From contig JANSYN010000007.1 of NCBI GenBank assembly GCA_024742415.1, forward strand, positions 1 to 64,000: a DNA stretch of 64,000 bases, in the 5' to 3' direction. Each line of letters opens with the position of its first letter. Position 1 is the stretch's first letter. The position numbers and the translations under genes were made by a program. The notes below the pieces were generated by a model. The model was not told the DNA's origin. It saw only the letters and a program-made list of their open reading frames with translations, and made no database searches. The DNA comes from Gammaproteobacteria bacterium (GTDB lineage Bacteria; Pseudomonadota; Gammaproteobacteria; Pseudomonadales; Halieaceae). Shown piece by piece: positions 42,836-52,268 of this stretch.

Positions 42836-43725
42836 TGGCGACTGCGGCAGCAGGTGTACCCATCAGCGCATACCCTGCGCGTATCGAGCTGTTAACCCAG
42901 CATGCCCAGGCGGGTGCGCTGATTGCCGCAGTCGTGCTGGTAATTGCGCTGTACGCTGCCTGGCGCGCAAGTGCCGCGTTTGGTGTGCAGCGCAAGGTCA
43001 GCCTGCATCAGGACGATTCCGCCATTGCATCTATCGAGTTCTTGCTGGTGTTACTCCCATTGATGAGCATTGTGCTGGTAGTGATTCAGTTGGCCTTGAT
43101 GCTAAACGCGCAGATGAACGTGGCGTACTCGGCCTACACCGCAGCGCGCAGTGCCAGCACCGTTGCCTACATGGATCTGGGCGGCGCTGAAACCGAGGGG
43201 CAACTCAGCATTGGCGGCCAGAAGTGGCAAAAAATCAATCGTGCGGCCATGCCCGGGGTGATCGCCATTTCGCCGGGCTCGCTCGACGCCGCCGGCCTTG
43301 CGTTTACCTCGGCCGAAATCGATCGCACCCAGAACTCCGGTTTTAACCCTCCCTTGCCGGGCCTTTCCGATGTGGCCGCGGCCGCTTCCCAGGTGACGCT
43401 GATGAGCGCGCATCGCGACAGCGCTATTGTTGGCTCAACGGGTCGCCTGACCCGGGCGGGTGTGAAAGTGGCTTATGCGCGGGTGGCCACCGACGTCAAG
43501 ATTAATGGCAGTAATCGTGAACAGGCCTTGTCGCTGGGTGGTGCAGAGACACTGAACGTCACGGTCGAGTACAACTTCTGGATGAACATTCCCTACGCCG
43601 GCGGCGCACTCAAGGCAGTGATCGACAACAGCAATTTCCAGCTGTCTTCGGCGGTCGGTTATCCCACCCTGAAAATCACCGAATCAGTTGCCGTGACCGC
43701 ATGGCCCAAGCGCAAGGCTTTTTGA
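42835..43725 (+). CDS. tadE: TadE-type pseudopilin (large)
   Basis: I chose the ATG at 42835 (TGATG overlap); a GTG 12 nt upstream is also possible. The 296-residue product has a first hydrophobic helix, then the TadE hallmark IASIEFLLVLLPLMSIVLV at about residues 62-80, with Glu after a small-residue stretch. The following QMNVAYSAYTAARSAS is the usual continuation. The rest is periplasmic. TadE proteins are minor pilins that help Flp fibre assembly. It is unusual that a separate hydrophobic helix precedes the TadE segment. Confidence 0.78.
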   Translation: MATAAAGVPISAYPARIELLTQHAQAGALIAAVVLVIALYAAWRASAAFGVQRKVSLHQDDSAIASIEFLLVLLPLMSIVLVVIQLALMLNAQMNVAYSAYTAARSASTVAYMDLGGAETEGQLSIGGQKWQKINRAAMPGVIAISPGSLDAAGLAFTSAEIDRTQNSGFNPPLPGLSDVAAAASQVTLMSAHRDSAIVGSTGRLTRAGVKVAYARVATDVKINGSNREQALSLGGAETLNVTVEYNFWMNIPYAGGALKAVIDNSNFQLSSAVGYPTLKITESVAVTAWPKRKAF

Positions 43726-43726
43726 T

Positions 43727-45634
43727 ATGAGCGTCCTTGAGCGTTTGCACCGTGACGACCGCGCCCAGGTATCTTTCCTGGCGGTGGCGGCCGCCCTTGT
43801 CTTCATTGGCCTGATGGCGATGATCATGAATACCAACGATATTCTGCGTCACCGCATTCACGTACAGGAGGCCGCCGACGTCACCGCGCTCACCGCGGCC
43901 ACCTGGACGGCGCGCGGTATGAACCTCGTCACCATGACCAACGTCCTCAACAGCAAGTTGCTGACCATGACCGTGCTCGCAAAGTCACTGCGCGATACGT
44001 TCCCGCCGGTGCTGGCCATTGCCGAGGCGCAGGCGGCGGCGTTCACTGCCTGTAGTGCGGCGCCCTTTGTGGGGGTGGTGTGCGCCGTGATGGCCGCCGT
44101 GGTGCGCGTGCAGAAAACCATCCTCAAGGTGATCGAAAAGGCGATAAAACCGATCGCCAACCAGTCGGCCTGTAGTCAATCCGGCAAGATTTTCAAGATG
44201 ATGCGCGGGTTCAAGAGCGCAGCAGAGGGCATAAAATCCAGCTTCCCCGGAATCGGTATTGCTGAATCCCTGCTGATTACCCAGGCTAACGGCGTGAACG
44301 GGTTTGCGCTGCAGGGCGGTATCATCACCCAGCCAGGCCAGCCTACCAAGGGCGTACAACTGCCGGTGATCGAGGGTCCCAAGGGCACGGAGAACTTCTG
44401 CAAGGCGATAAAGACCGGCGGGCCAGGCTATGTGATGGAGGGTTATAAATCCGGCCAGGGCCCGATGAAACTCGGTAAGTTCATCTGGGACATGGTGTTC
44501 GTACCGTTCTTCAATTTGCTCCCTCACCCGATCTTCTACGGCTTTCACACCGCCTACATGGCCGAGATCGGTTGCAAACCCGGTGACAAACACGACAGCG
44601 GCAATAACGATCCCACCCGCCTGGAAACACTGGGTGAGTGCCGCCAGTATCATGCCAAGCACGGCACCGAGGCGACGTGGTACAAGTACCACGCCAAAAC
44701 CGAGTGGAAAGATAACGACAGTATCAACCTGAACAGCTACACGCCCTGGAAGCCACCGGACGCCGGCGCAGGCGACGATATCGATCCGGATGACGAAAAA
44801 GACTTCAACGACAACGAGGATCGCTTCCGCCAGGCCTGCCTGGAGGAGTTCCCGCCCGAGGAATGTGAAAGCGATAAGTCCGGCGCGTCCAACTACACGT
44901 CCAAATTTGCCGAAGAGAGTAGCGGCGACAAGGGTAAATCTGAGCCTTCCTGTAATGGGACTGAGCGCGGCTACCCGAATCTTGGCCCGAAAGGCGACAA
45001 GTGCTTCTCTGATGTGTTGGATACCTGCGATCGGCTGGAGATCGAACGCAATGACTTCAAGCGCTTCATTGATACGGCCGGTGGCGTTAACCGTGGCGAG
45101 GCAGTCGGCATGTATTACATGAAGAGCGTGGACGTCGAGGAAAAAGACGGCAAGTTCCGCCACGAAGTGTGGATATGGACGCTGGCCGATGCGGGTGAGG
45201 CCGATCTCTCGCCAGAGGAACAGGCCAAACTGGTGCAGGATCGCGCCGGTCAGAATCCGGGTAAAGCCAACACCACGGGCGGTTGCAAGGGCCTGGTGGC
45301 ACCGATGCTGTTCGATGAGGCCAGTAATGCCAATGCAGACAACCGCCTGCGGCAGATGGCGTTTACCTGGGTGGAACTCAACGACACCGACGGCGTTGGT
45401 GCGCCTTTCTGGAGTTCGTTTTTCGACGACCCGCCTGACCGTTTGACCGCCTATGCACAGGCACAGGTGTACAACGAACTTGCCGACAACCACTACGACA
45501 GAATGTTCGCGCAGGACTGGCGCGTGCGGCTGGAGCAGTCCAATCTGCTGACCCAGGCACTAGGCGCCGACGCGGTTAAAGCGGCCAACCTGTTTAGCGT
45601 CAGCGGCTTTGTCGACCTGGTGAATAATCACTGA
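43727..45634 (+). CDS. tadG: TadG-like pilus assembly protein with large acidic insert
   Basis: The 635-residue protein starts with the TadG-type sequence RAQVSFLAVAAALVFIGLM followed by HVQEAADVTALTAATW. That is an N-terminal anchor and the aligned small-residue helix of TadG/TadF-type proteins. The long periplasmic part is rich in Asp, Glu, Lys and Cys (CSQSGK, CKPGD, ECRQYH, CDRLE). It may hold disulfides and bind metal, although a von Willebrand A domain is not evident. The start is 1 bp after the tadE stop and the stop overlaps the next start. Confidence 0.7.
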   Translation: MSVLERLHRDDRAQVSFLAVAAALVFIGLMAMIMNTNDILRHRIHVQEAADVTALTAATWTARGMNLVTMTNVLNSKLLTMTVLAKSLRDTFPPVLAIAEAQAAAFTACSAAPFVGVVCAVMAAVVRVQKTILKVIEKAIKPIANQSACSQSGKIFKMMRGFKSAAEGIKSSFPGIGIAESLLITQANGVNGFALQGGIITQPGQPTKGVQLPVIEGPKGTENFCKAIKTGGPGYVMEGYKSGQGPMKLGKFIWDMVFVPFFNLLPHPIFYGFHTAYMAEIGCKPGDKHDSGNNDPTRLETLGECRQYHAKHGTEATWYKYHAKTEWKDNDSINLNSYTPWKPPDAGAGDDIDPDDEKDFNDNEDRFRQACLEEFPPEECESDKSGASNYTSKFAEESSGDKGKSEPSCNGTERGYPNLGPKGDKCFSDVLDTCDRLEIERNDFKRFIDTAGGVNRGEAVGMYYMKSVDVEEKDGKFRHEVWIWTLADAGEADLSPEEQAKLVQDRAGQNPGKANTTGGCKGLVAPMLFDEASNANADNRLRQMAFTWVELNDTDGVGAPFWSSFFDDPPDRLTAYAQAQVYNELADNHYDRMFAQDWRVRLEQSNLLTQALGADAVKAANLFSVSGFVDLVNNH

Positions 45635-46257
45635 TGAAAAGCGCAATGACACAGGCACGGGGTGGGCACCTGGCGCAACGCGAGCGTGGGTCTGCGGCGA
45701 TAGAAGCGTTGTTGATCATGGCTCTGTTTGTTATTCCGCTGTGGATGCTGCTGATCAACGTAAGCTACATGGGCCTGCAAACCCAGCGTGCACAGATCGC
45801 CACGTCTTTGGCAGCGCATCAGGCGGTGGCTGATGTGACCGCCGGTGGTTCTGCGGACGGTACCACCATCAAGAACAAGGTTGAGCCGCTGGTGTTTCCG
45901 GCCTCGGGCAATACCCTGGACAAAGTCGAGGTGGTAGAGAAGGCCTCCAGTGGTTCTGGCGCCAGCGCGAATACCGGCGATCTGGCCAGCATTCTGGGCG
46001 GTCTCTCCGGGCACCGTGAAGTCACTGTCACCGTTACGCGGACGCCGCCCTACGACATCTTTCCCGCCTCAAATATGGTAGTCAGGCGCACGATTGGCGG
46101 CACGCCCTACACGTATTGCGAGAACGGTGGTGACCTGAGCAAGCTCAACCTCAGTGCGGGTTCGGCAATTATGAGCGCGGCTACGGTGGTGATGTCTGTG
46201 GCCAGCTACGTGCTCGCGCCCTTTGGCGGCCTGGGCACTGAGGGCGACAAGTGTTGA
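45634..46257 (+). CDS. TadE/TadF-type pseudopilin (second)
   Basis: The 207-residue product has a basic N-terminus and the TadE-like segment RGSAAIEALLIMALFVIPLWM (Glu at pilin position 5), then YMGLQTQRAQIATSLAAHQ. The remaining 140 residues are a periplasmic domain with one late Cys. It overlaps the preceding stop by one base, so it belongs to a minor-pilin set with the two genes before it. Confidence 0.75.
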   Translation: MKSAMTQARGGHLAQRERGSAAIEALLIMALFVIPLWMLLINVSYMGLQTQRAQIATSLAAHQAVADVTAGGSADGTTIKNKVEPLVFPASGNTLDKVEVVEKASSGSGASANTGDLASILGGLSGHREVTVTVTRTPPYDIFPASNMVVRRTIGGTPYTYCENGGDLSKLNLSAGSAIMSAATVVMSVASYVLAPFGGLGTEGDKC

Positions 46258-47090
46258 AGTCCATGCATGGCGCACTGGGCCTGCTGTTGAAGCTGGCTCT
46301 GAGCCTTGCGGCGGTCGCAGCCTTTCTGGTGCTCAGTGCCAAGGTGCCTTACCTGAGCAAAAAATCCGAGCCGGTATCGTGGGAGTCACTGTCCGGGGTG
46401 GAGGGCATGACCGGTAAGGCGTCCTCCGCTGCCCTGCAAGATTCTGCTCCGGCTCTGATTGCCTTTCCCGACGAAAACGCCCTGTTTAATGGCCATTTCC
46501 AGCTAGAGGGCGACGGGCAGGGCTTTGCAACGCGCGAGGTTGAAGTGGACGGGCCCTGCATTGGTGCGGGCACGCGTTACCTGCAACAAACCTGCCCAGA
46601 TTGCGGTTTTGTGGATTCCCCGGCCCAGCCGGGCCAGCCAGCGACTATACTCTGGATGTCAACGGGCGCCGGGCAGGACGCCAGCGGCAGCATATTTCGC
46701 GACTGCACCCAGGATTTGCACAACGGCAGCGTGCGCGTCGTGATGCTGGAGTTCCAGGCCGATGCTATCGACCTGCAGGGCTCACCCTCCGGCCATGTTG
46801 ATATGTACTCGGCCATGGTGCCGACGCTGCCGGGCAGTGAGCGCGTCAGTGTGATGACGCTGGGTGAATGGTCGATCGTGGTCGATGAGAGTGACTCCCC
46901 CAGTGCGCTGCTCATGATGGAATCGAAATTGCTTGCCGAAGGTTGGCAACGGGTAGAGGGCGAAGTGGCTCCCGCGTCCCCGGCAGCGAACCAGCGAACC
47001 TACAAGCGCGGCAAGCTGGGCTTGTGTGTAGTAACAGAAACGGTAGAGGGTGATCAGCGACAGTTGGTGACCATGACAAATGGACTATGA
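46251..47090 (+). CDS. Unrecognised membrane-anchored periplasmic protein of the Tad-like operon
   Basis: The 279-residue frame (GTG at 46251, or an in-frame ATG at 46263) starts with a hydrophobic helix (LGLLLKLALSLAAVAAFLVL) that anchors a periplasmic domain. A CPDC pair sits near residue 118 and other cysteines near 102 and 145, suggesting disulfides. I do not recognise a family. The place between pseudopilins and CpaB suggests a role in fibre or outer-membrane assembly, for example as a pilot or scaffold. This is inference from position only. Confidence 0.6.
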   Translation: MLKSMHGALGLLLKLALSLAAVAAFLVLSAKVPYLSKKSEPVSWESLSGVEGMTGKASSAALQDSAPALIAFPDENALFNGHFQLEGDGQGFATREVEVDGPCIGAGTRYLQQTCPDCGFVDSPAQPGQPATILWMSTGAGQDASGSIFRDCTQDLHNGSVRVVMLEFQADAIDLQGSPSGHVDMYSAMVPTLPGSERVSVMTLGEWSIVVDESDSPSALLMMESKLLAEGWQRVEGEVAPASPAANQRTYKRGKLGLCVVTETVEGDQRQLVTMTNGL

Positions 47091-47102
47091 CGGGAAATCC
47101 TT

Positions 47103-47897
47103 GTGAATAAGACTATTTTGATGATCATCGCCGTGGTTGCCGGATTGGCAGCCATGTTTCTGGTGCAGCGCCATGTCGACAATCTGGTCGGCGACACGAT
47201 CACCGTGTACAAGGCAACGCAGGATATTCCCGCGGGAACGCCGGTAGGCGGAAACCTGGCGGCTATTACGCTGCCCGCCGGACTGTTTCCAGACATACTC
47301 GAGGAGGCGCCGAATCAGGACTTGCTCGAATATATCCAGGAGACGCCACTGCGCGCATCGGTCTCTGCCGACGATATCCTGCTGTATCGGCACTTCGATG
47401 TCAGCGTTGATCCCGGTGTGTTGCCGGCGATTCCCGCAGGCAAAAAAGCCATTTCCATCTCGGTGGATGAGACCTCCTCGGTCTCTTACTTCATTCAACC
47501 GGGCGACCTCGTTGACGTCATGGGCACCTTCGCTGAAGTGACCGACTCGGGCGAGCGTTCACAGCAGCTTGAGCAACTGGAGGAGGTGCGCGGCGCACGC
47601 AGCTCTACACGGCCTATTCTGCAGGCCGTAGAGGTGTTGGCGGTGGGGCGCAACTATCGCCCGTCGGATCGCCAGCAGCTTGATTCCTATGGCACGGTGA
47701 CTTTACTGGTCACCATGGAAGAGGCCGCCAAGCTGATCTTTGCCAAGGACTACTATGCCGTCACCATGACGCTGGTGTTGCGCAGCGCCAATGATACCGA
47801 CGTGAGCCAGGACATTCCCACGATTGGTGTCGACACGCGCAACTTCGACGATATCGGCAATGAGCCGACGCTGAACATTCCAGGCTCGGGTGGTTAG
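47103..47897 (+). CDS. cpaB: CpaB/RcpC-type Flp pilus assembly protein
   Basis: A 264-residue protein with an N-terminal membrane helix is followed by a SAF-like domain (YKATQDIPAGTPVGGNLA) and the RcpC/CpaB core (ISISVDETSSVSYFIQPGD, then VDVMGTF). CpaB links the outer-membrane secretin to the inner-membrane platform and the cell wall in Tad systems. No secretin gene (CpaC/RcpA) follows here, although it normally does. The start is a GTG at 47103 with a GGGA site. Its end overlaps the next start. Confidence 0.87.
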   Translation: MNKTILMIIAVVAGLAAMFLVQRHVDNLVGDTITVYKATQDIPAGTPVGGNLAAITLPAGLFPDILEEAPNQDLLEYIQETPLRASVSADDILLYRHFDVSVDPGVLPAIPAGKKAISISVDETSSVSYFIQPGDLVDVMGTFAEVTDSGERSQQLEQLEEVRGARSSTRPILQAVEVLAVGRNYRPSDRQQLDSYGTVTLLVTMEEAAKLIFAKDYYAVTMTLVLRSANDTDVSQDIPTIGVDTRNFDDIGNEPTLNIPGSGG

Positions 47898-49752
47898 TAA
47901 CGTGTCTGCGCTCATTCATGTTCATGATATCCAGAACAACCGCATCGGTGAGTTTCGTCTCAGCGACCGTTTGCTGTTAGGCAAAACGCCGGACTGCGAC
48001 ATTGCGCTGTCTTCACCCTATATTTCTCCCGAACACGCATTGTTTGAAGCCGAAGGGCCGCAGGCGTTTGTAAGATCCCTTGGCCTGAATGGCGTGCTGG
48101 TCAACGACACCGATGTGCCCAGGGGCGAACGCCGCCAGCTTAGTCCGGACGATGTCATTTCCATACCGGGGTTTGTGCTGCACATAACCGGGCTGGTGTC
48201 GACCGAGCGCGCCTCCGACTATGAAATGGAGCGCGAGCTGTCGGAGCTCAAGCGCGAGATTCACAGTGCACTGCTGGAGGCGGCCAACCTCACCGGTGTG
48301 GTGATGGAGGAAGACGACGCCAAGATGGCGGCGGAGATCGACGTCAAGCTGAACATTCTTCTGGATCGCATCAATAGCGTCTCTGACCAGCTGCTGGAGC
48401 ACATCGTACTCAAGGCGATTCGCGAGGAAGCGGTCAACGTGATTGTGCGCGGTGAATTGCAGCATAGCCGACGTTTTTCCATGGCCTGGGAGACAGCCTC
48501 GGATCGCATCGCGTTTGATCAACTCGTCGCGACCTGTCTTGCTGAGATCGGCCTGTCGGGCACCTACTCCGAGGGCACGATCGCCCAGGTGCGCGAGGGG
48601 TTTGCCGAGGTCTATGCCAGAAGCAGTGGTGCTTTATCGGTTCTGCAAAAGCGCTACATCGCGCGCGAGCTCATCCGCGCAGATATCCTGGCGCTGATTT
48701 ACGGACTGGGTCCGCTGGAAGATCTGCTGCACCTGCCCGGCGTCACCGAGATTATGGTCGTCGGCAAGGACCGTATTTTTATCGAGAAGGGCGGCGGCCT
48801 GGAAGAAACCGGCCGTTCATTCCCCAGCGAAGACGACCTCACCGTAGCGGTCAACCGCATGGTCAGGCCCATAGGGCGCGCCTTGAACCGCGCAGAGCCT
48901 ATCGTTGATGCGCGCCTGCAAGACGGATCCCGCGTGCACGTGGTGATTCCGCCGGTTGCCATTCATGGCACCTCGGTAACCATACGACGCTTTCGAGAAG
49001 ACCCGTTCACCCTCGAGGATCTGGTCAACTTTGGCTCCATGACTGCGCAGGCTGCCAATTTTCTCAAGGGCTGTATCCTGGCGCGCAAGAACATGGTGAT
49101 TTCCGGCGGCACCGGCTCGGGTAAAACCACGCTGCTCAATGTGCTCGGCGCGCAGATCCCGGAGGACCAGCGCCTGGTGGTCATCGAAGACAGCGCAGAA
49201 TTGCAGCTGCCGCAGCCCAACCAGGTTAATCTGGAAACACGTAAAGCCAACCTCGAGGGCAAGGGCGAGATACCTATCAAGGAGCTGGTGCGTGCCTCCC
49301 TGCGTATGCGTCCGGATCGCATTGTCGTGGGTGAGTGTCGCAGCGGCGAGGCATTGGACATGCTGCAGGCCATGAATACCGGCCACGACGGTTCAATGAC
49401 AACAGGCCACGCCAACTCACCCCACGAAATGATCCAGCGCCTGCAGGTGATGGTGATGGAGGCGGGTGAAGACATGCCGGTCAATGCAATACGCCAGCAA
49501 ATTGCCGCGGCGGTCGACGTGATCGTGCAGATTCAGCGGCAGCGTGATCGCTCCCGGAAGATCACCCACATCAGTGAAGTTGTAGGCTACGACACCGACG
49601 AAGATGAAGTCGTCATCGAGCATATCTTCCTGCTTGTCGATGACTCCGATGGGTCTTCGGCGCTGCGTTTTACCGGCTATATGCCCAGCTTCATCGATAG
49701 GCTGCTGGATGCCGGTGACACCACACTGGAGGAGTTATTCGCATGGAAGTAA
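47890..49752 (+). CDS. CpaF/TadA-type secretion ATPase fused to an N-terminal FHA domain
   Basis: The 620-residue protein has an FHA domain at residues ~10-105 (LLLGKTPDCDIALSSPYISPEHALFE), a helical linker, and a CpaF-family ATPase. Walker A is SGGTGSGKTTLLN (about 405-415), the Asp box is VVIEDSAELQLPQPN, and RMRPDRIVVGECRSGEALDMLQ is Walker B/His-box. FHA domains read phosphothreonine, so a kinase (gene at 52269) may control this motor. The start overlaps cpaB by 8 bp, and the end overlaps tadB by 10 bp. A second CpaF-type ATPase is encoded at 54317, so the locus holds two motors. Confidence 0.9.
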   Translation: MVSNVSALIHVHDIQNNRIGEFRLSDRLLLGKTPDCDIALSSPYISPEHALFEAEGPQAFVRSLGLNGVLVNDTDVPRGERRQLSPDDVISIPGFVLHITGLVSTERASDYEMERELSELKREIHSALLEAANLTGVVMEEDDAKMAAEIDVKLNILLDRINSVSDQLLEHIVLKAIREEAVNVIVRGELQHSRRFSMAWETASDRIAFDQLVATCLAEIGLSGTYSEGTIAQVREGFAEVYARSSGALSVLQKRYIARELIRADILALIYGLGPLEDLLHLPGVTEIMVVGKDRIFIEKGGGLEETGRSFPSEDDLTVAVNRMVRPIGRALNRAEPIVDARLQDGSRVHVVIPPVAIHGTSVTIRRFREDPFTLEDLVNFGSMTAQAANFLKGCILARKNMVISGGTGSGKTTLLNVLGAQIPEDQRLVVIEDSAELQLPQPNQVNLETRKANLEGKGEIPIKELVRASLRMRPDRIVVGECRSGEALDMLQAMNTGHDGSMTTGHANSPHEMIQRLQVMVMEAGEDMPVNAIRQQIAAAVDVIVQIQRQRDRSRKITHISEVVGYDTDEDEVVIEHIFLLVDDSDGSSALRFTGYMPSFIDRLLDAGDTTLEELFAWK

Positions 49753-50621
49753 GTGGAGAGCTGCTGAGCGTGGAATTGATAGCAGCCTATATTCTCGCAT
49801 TCCTGGCCGCGCTGGTTTTCGTCTACTCTGCCGTTGAGCTGCTCTTGCCCGGCGTGCGCGCACGCATGCGCGCCGACGAAGCCGAGATAGACGCCAAGCT
49901 GCAGGACCTCTTCTACACCGACAGCCAGGCGCGCACCTTCCTGTTTATCAAGTACGGCGGTGCGCTGGTGGCGCTGGTTGTCGGCGTGCTGTTGCTGGAC
50001 AGCCTCGTATTTGGCCTGTTTCTGGCGGTCCTGGTGTTCCTGCTGCCAGGCTTTATGCTCGACAACATTGTACGTCGCAGGCGTGAGCGCCTGGCCGAGC
50101 AAACCGGCGACGTCATGACGGCCTTTAGCGCCTGCATCAAGGGCGGCATGACGATCGAGCAATCGATTGATGAAATCGTCGACACCATGCGCCCGCCGAT
50201 CGCAGAGGAGTTTGCGCTGATTCGCGAGCGTATCGAAGCCGGACAGCCGGTGATCGCCGCCGTGCGCAGTGCCAATCAGCGCCTGGATGTGCCACGGCTG
50301 TCGTTGATCTTCCAGACCATTACCATCAGCCTGGAACGCGGTGGACGCCTGGCCACACTGATGGACAGGCTGGCCGAGTCAACGCGCGAAATAGAGCGCG
50401 TTGAGGAGCGGGTCAAGACCGAGACTTCTGGTCTGCGCCTGTCAGCGAGAATCATGGCGGTGATGCCTCTGGTATTGGGCATCATGCTCTATACAGCTGA
50501 TCCGAAGATGATCACGCTGTTGTTCGATACCATCGCCGGCAACATCATACTGGTCATTGCCATTGCGCTGGATATATCGGCCTACATGATAATGAAAAAA
50601 CTCATTGATCTGGATGTCTAG
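49743..50621 (+). CDS. tadB: TadB-type inner-membrane platform protein
   Basis: The 292-residue product has the TadB/GspF-type F domain: LAEQTGDVMTAFSACIKGG, then EQSIDEIVDTM and LIFQTITISLERGGRLATLMD. Two hydrophobic helices lie before the domain and two at the C-terminus. TadB works with TadC and the CpaF ATPase to drive pilin polymerisation. Its ATG lies inside the end of the ATPase gene. Confidence 0.88.
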   Translation: MEVSGELLSVELIAAYILAFLAALVFVYSAVELLLPGVRARMRADEAEIDAKLQDLFYTDSQARTFLFIKYGGALVALVVGVLLLDSLVFGLFLAVLVFLLPGFMLDNIVRRRRERLAEQTGDVMTAFSACIKGGMTIEQSIDEIVDTMRPPIAEEFALIRERIEAGQPVIAAVRSANQRLDVPRLSLIFQTITISLERGGRLATLMDRLAESTREIERVEERVKTETSGLRLSARIMAVMPLVLGIMLYTADPKMITLLFDTIAGNIILVIAIALDISAYMIMKKLIDLDV

Positions 50622-50630
50622 GGGAATCGC

Positions 50631-51518
50631 ATGCCACTCGAACTAGCACTCGCCTTCGGCATGGCCTTCATCGCAGCGTTCGGTGTGGTTGTGGTGTTTG
50701 CAATGGCCGTCAATGACTTTCTCAGGATACGCGATCGCCAGTGGGCGATGCTGCGCGCCACGAATGATTCAACGCTGGATACCGTCAACGCCCTGATGCG
50801 AGATGTCCTGTACGAAGGCACGGCACATTACGCGTTTATTGAACGTTTGACGAAAAACGTGCGCGTAAACCTGGGCCGTGCCGGCTTGCCGGGCAATGCC
50901 AGGGATTGGGTCAGCGGCGCGCTGTACGAGGGTCTTCTGGCGGCGATTGTACTGTCCGTGGTGCTCGGCCTGTTGATAGGACTTGGCGGCGTTATTCTTG
51001 GCGTCGCAGCCGGAGCGGGCTGGGCGCTGTGGATCAAGCCTTCGATGCTGGACGCCGACGGCGAGCAGCGCAGCCGCATCGTTTACCGCCGCATACCGTA
51101 TGCGCTGGATTTGTCGGTGTTGGTACTGGAGACAGGCGGCACGCTGCGTGAAGGCCTCGAAGAAATCGCTCAGCACGACGACCCCATGGCCGAAGAGATT
51201 CGCGTGGCATTGAAAGAAATCGACTCCGGCTCCACGCAGGCAGCTGCGCTCAAGGGCATGGCACGAAGAGTGGGTCTGGAATCACTTGAGACTATCGTCC
51301 TGGCAATCAATCGCGGTGAGGAAACCGGCGCCCCCATGGTGAACACGCTGGTCATGCAGGCAGAGATGTTTCGCGAGCGGCGCTTGCAGGAAGTCGAAAA
51401 GCTGGCGGTGGAAGCGCCGGCAAAAATGACCTTCCCGAACATGATGATCATGTTCGCCGTGTTGCTGCTCATTGTCGGCCCATTGATCATTCAACTGACA
51501 GATTCGGGGATGTTCTAG
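50631..51518 (+). CDS. tadC: TadC-type inner-membrane platform protein
   Basis: The 295-residue product has an N-terminal helix, a middle helical pair, and the GspF-like domain (RIPYALDLSVLVLETGGTLR, then VLAINRGEETGAPMVNTLVM). A C-terminal helix ends in PLIIQLTDSGMF, a common TadC ending. A TAGGGG site precedes the ATG. It follows tadB by 9 bp and pairs with it. Confidence 0.87.
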   Translation: MPLELALAFGMAFIAAFGVVVVFAMAVNDFLRIRDRQWAMLRATNDSTLDTVNALMRDVLYEGTAHYAFIERLTKNVRVNLGRAGLPGNARDWVSGALYEGLLAAIVLSVVLGLLIGLGGVILGVAAGAGWALWIKPSMLDADGEQRSRIVYRRIPYALDLSVLVLETGGTLREGLEEIAQHDDPMAEEIRVALKEIDSGSTQAAALKGMARRVGLESLETIVLAINRGEETGAPMVNTLVMQAEMFRERRLQEVEKLAVEAPAKMTFPNMMIMFAVLLLIVGPLIIQLTDSGMF

Positions 51519-51520
51519 CC

Positions 51521-52252
51521 ATGCACTCGGTGACACTTGTTTTTACGCAGGGCCCCATGAAGGGTGAATCCATGCAGCGTGATCTTGGCGCCCTGACACT
51601 CGGGCGTGAGCCCTCGGCGCTGGAACCGGGCCAGATGACTGTGCTGCTACGCGGTGCTGATGGTTCGGTGTCCCGCAACCACGCCACGCTGCTTGATGAG
51701 GGCGGGCGCGTGCTGCTGCGCAATGTCAGTGGTAATGGTACGCTGGTCGATGGCAAGCTGGTGCTGGAAGATGCCGTGCTGCGGCCGGGCTCAAAGGTGA
51801 AGGTGGGCTCCTCGCACGAATTTGTTGTTGAATGGCAGGTAGTCGGTGCCGCTGCCAGCAAAGAGAAGTCCGAAGGTATCAGCACCTCCGCCCTGATGAA
51901 TGCCGGGCCGTTGGCCTCCCCGGTTGTGCGGGCAGTGCTGGTGGTCTACCTCGGCGGCCTGCTGGCCATTCTTGCCTGGCTGATGCTTGGGTCCTCCGGT
52001 GATTTATACGTGGCGGACGACTGGCCCGAACTGGAGCAGGCTTACGCCAGTTACGAAACGCCGACACTGTCGAACGAGGAGCGCGCGCGGCGCCTTGCCT
52101 TTGCGCAACAGACGGTGAGCCGCGTACGCGTGCTGCGCATCAAGGAAAGAAGCGCCGATGTACACAAGCTGTGCCGTGAGCTGATGTCGCTGGAGGCGGA
52201 TATCGACTCGCCGATTTATCGCTATGGGGCAAAGTGCCTCGGAAGTTTCTGA
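51521..52252 (+). CDS. FHA-domain protein with one transmembrane helix
   Basis: Residues 1-110 are an FHA phosphothreonine-reading domain (LTLGREPS, SRNHATLLDEGG, LRNVSGNGTLVDGKL). A membrane helix follows at about residues 133-155 (VVRAVLVVYLGGLLAILAWLML), then an acidic/helical C-terminal part. The FHA side is predicted cytoplasmic. It is placed directly before the kinase gene and could be the kinase's docking partner. The start is 2 bp after the tadC stop with little ribosome site, so translation is probably coupled. Confidence 0.82.
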   Translation: MHSVTLVFTQGPMKGESMQRDLGALTLGREPSALEPGQMTVLLRGADGSVSRNHATLLDEGGRVLLRNVSGNGTLVDGKLVLEDAVLRPGSKVKVGSSHEFVVEWQVVGAAASKEKSEGISTSALMNAGPLASPVVRAVLVVYLGGLLAILAWLMLGSSGDLYVADDWPELEQAYASYETPTLSNEERARRLAFAQQTVSRVRVLRIKERSADVHKLCRELMSLEADIDSPIYRYGAKCLGSF

Positions 52253-52268
52253 TCAGGTTGAAAGGTCT

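Noticed and set aside
43985-45493. A 502-codon minus-strand open frame inside the TadG-like gene
   Set aside because: It is a shadow of a coupled operon gene with no ribosome site or motif of its own.
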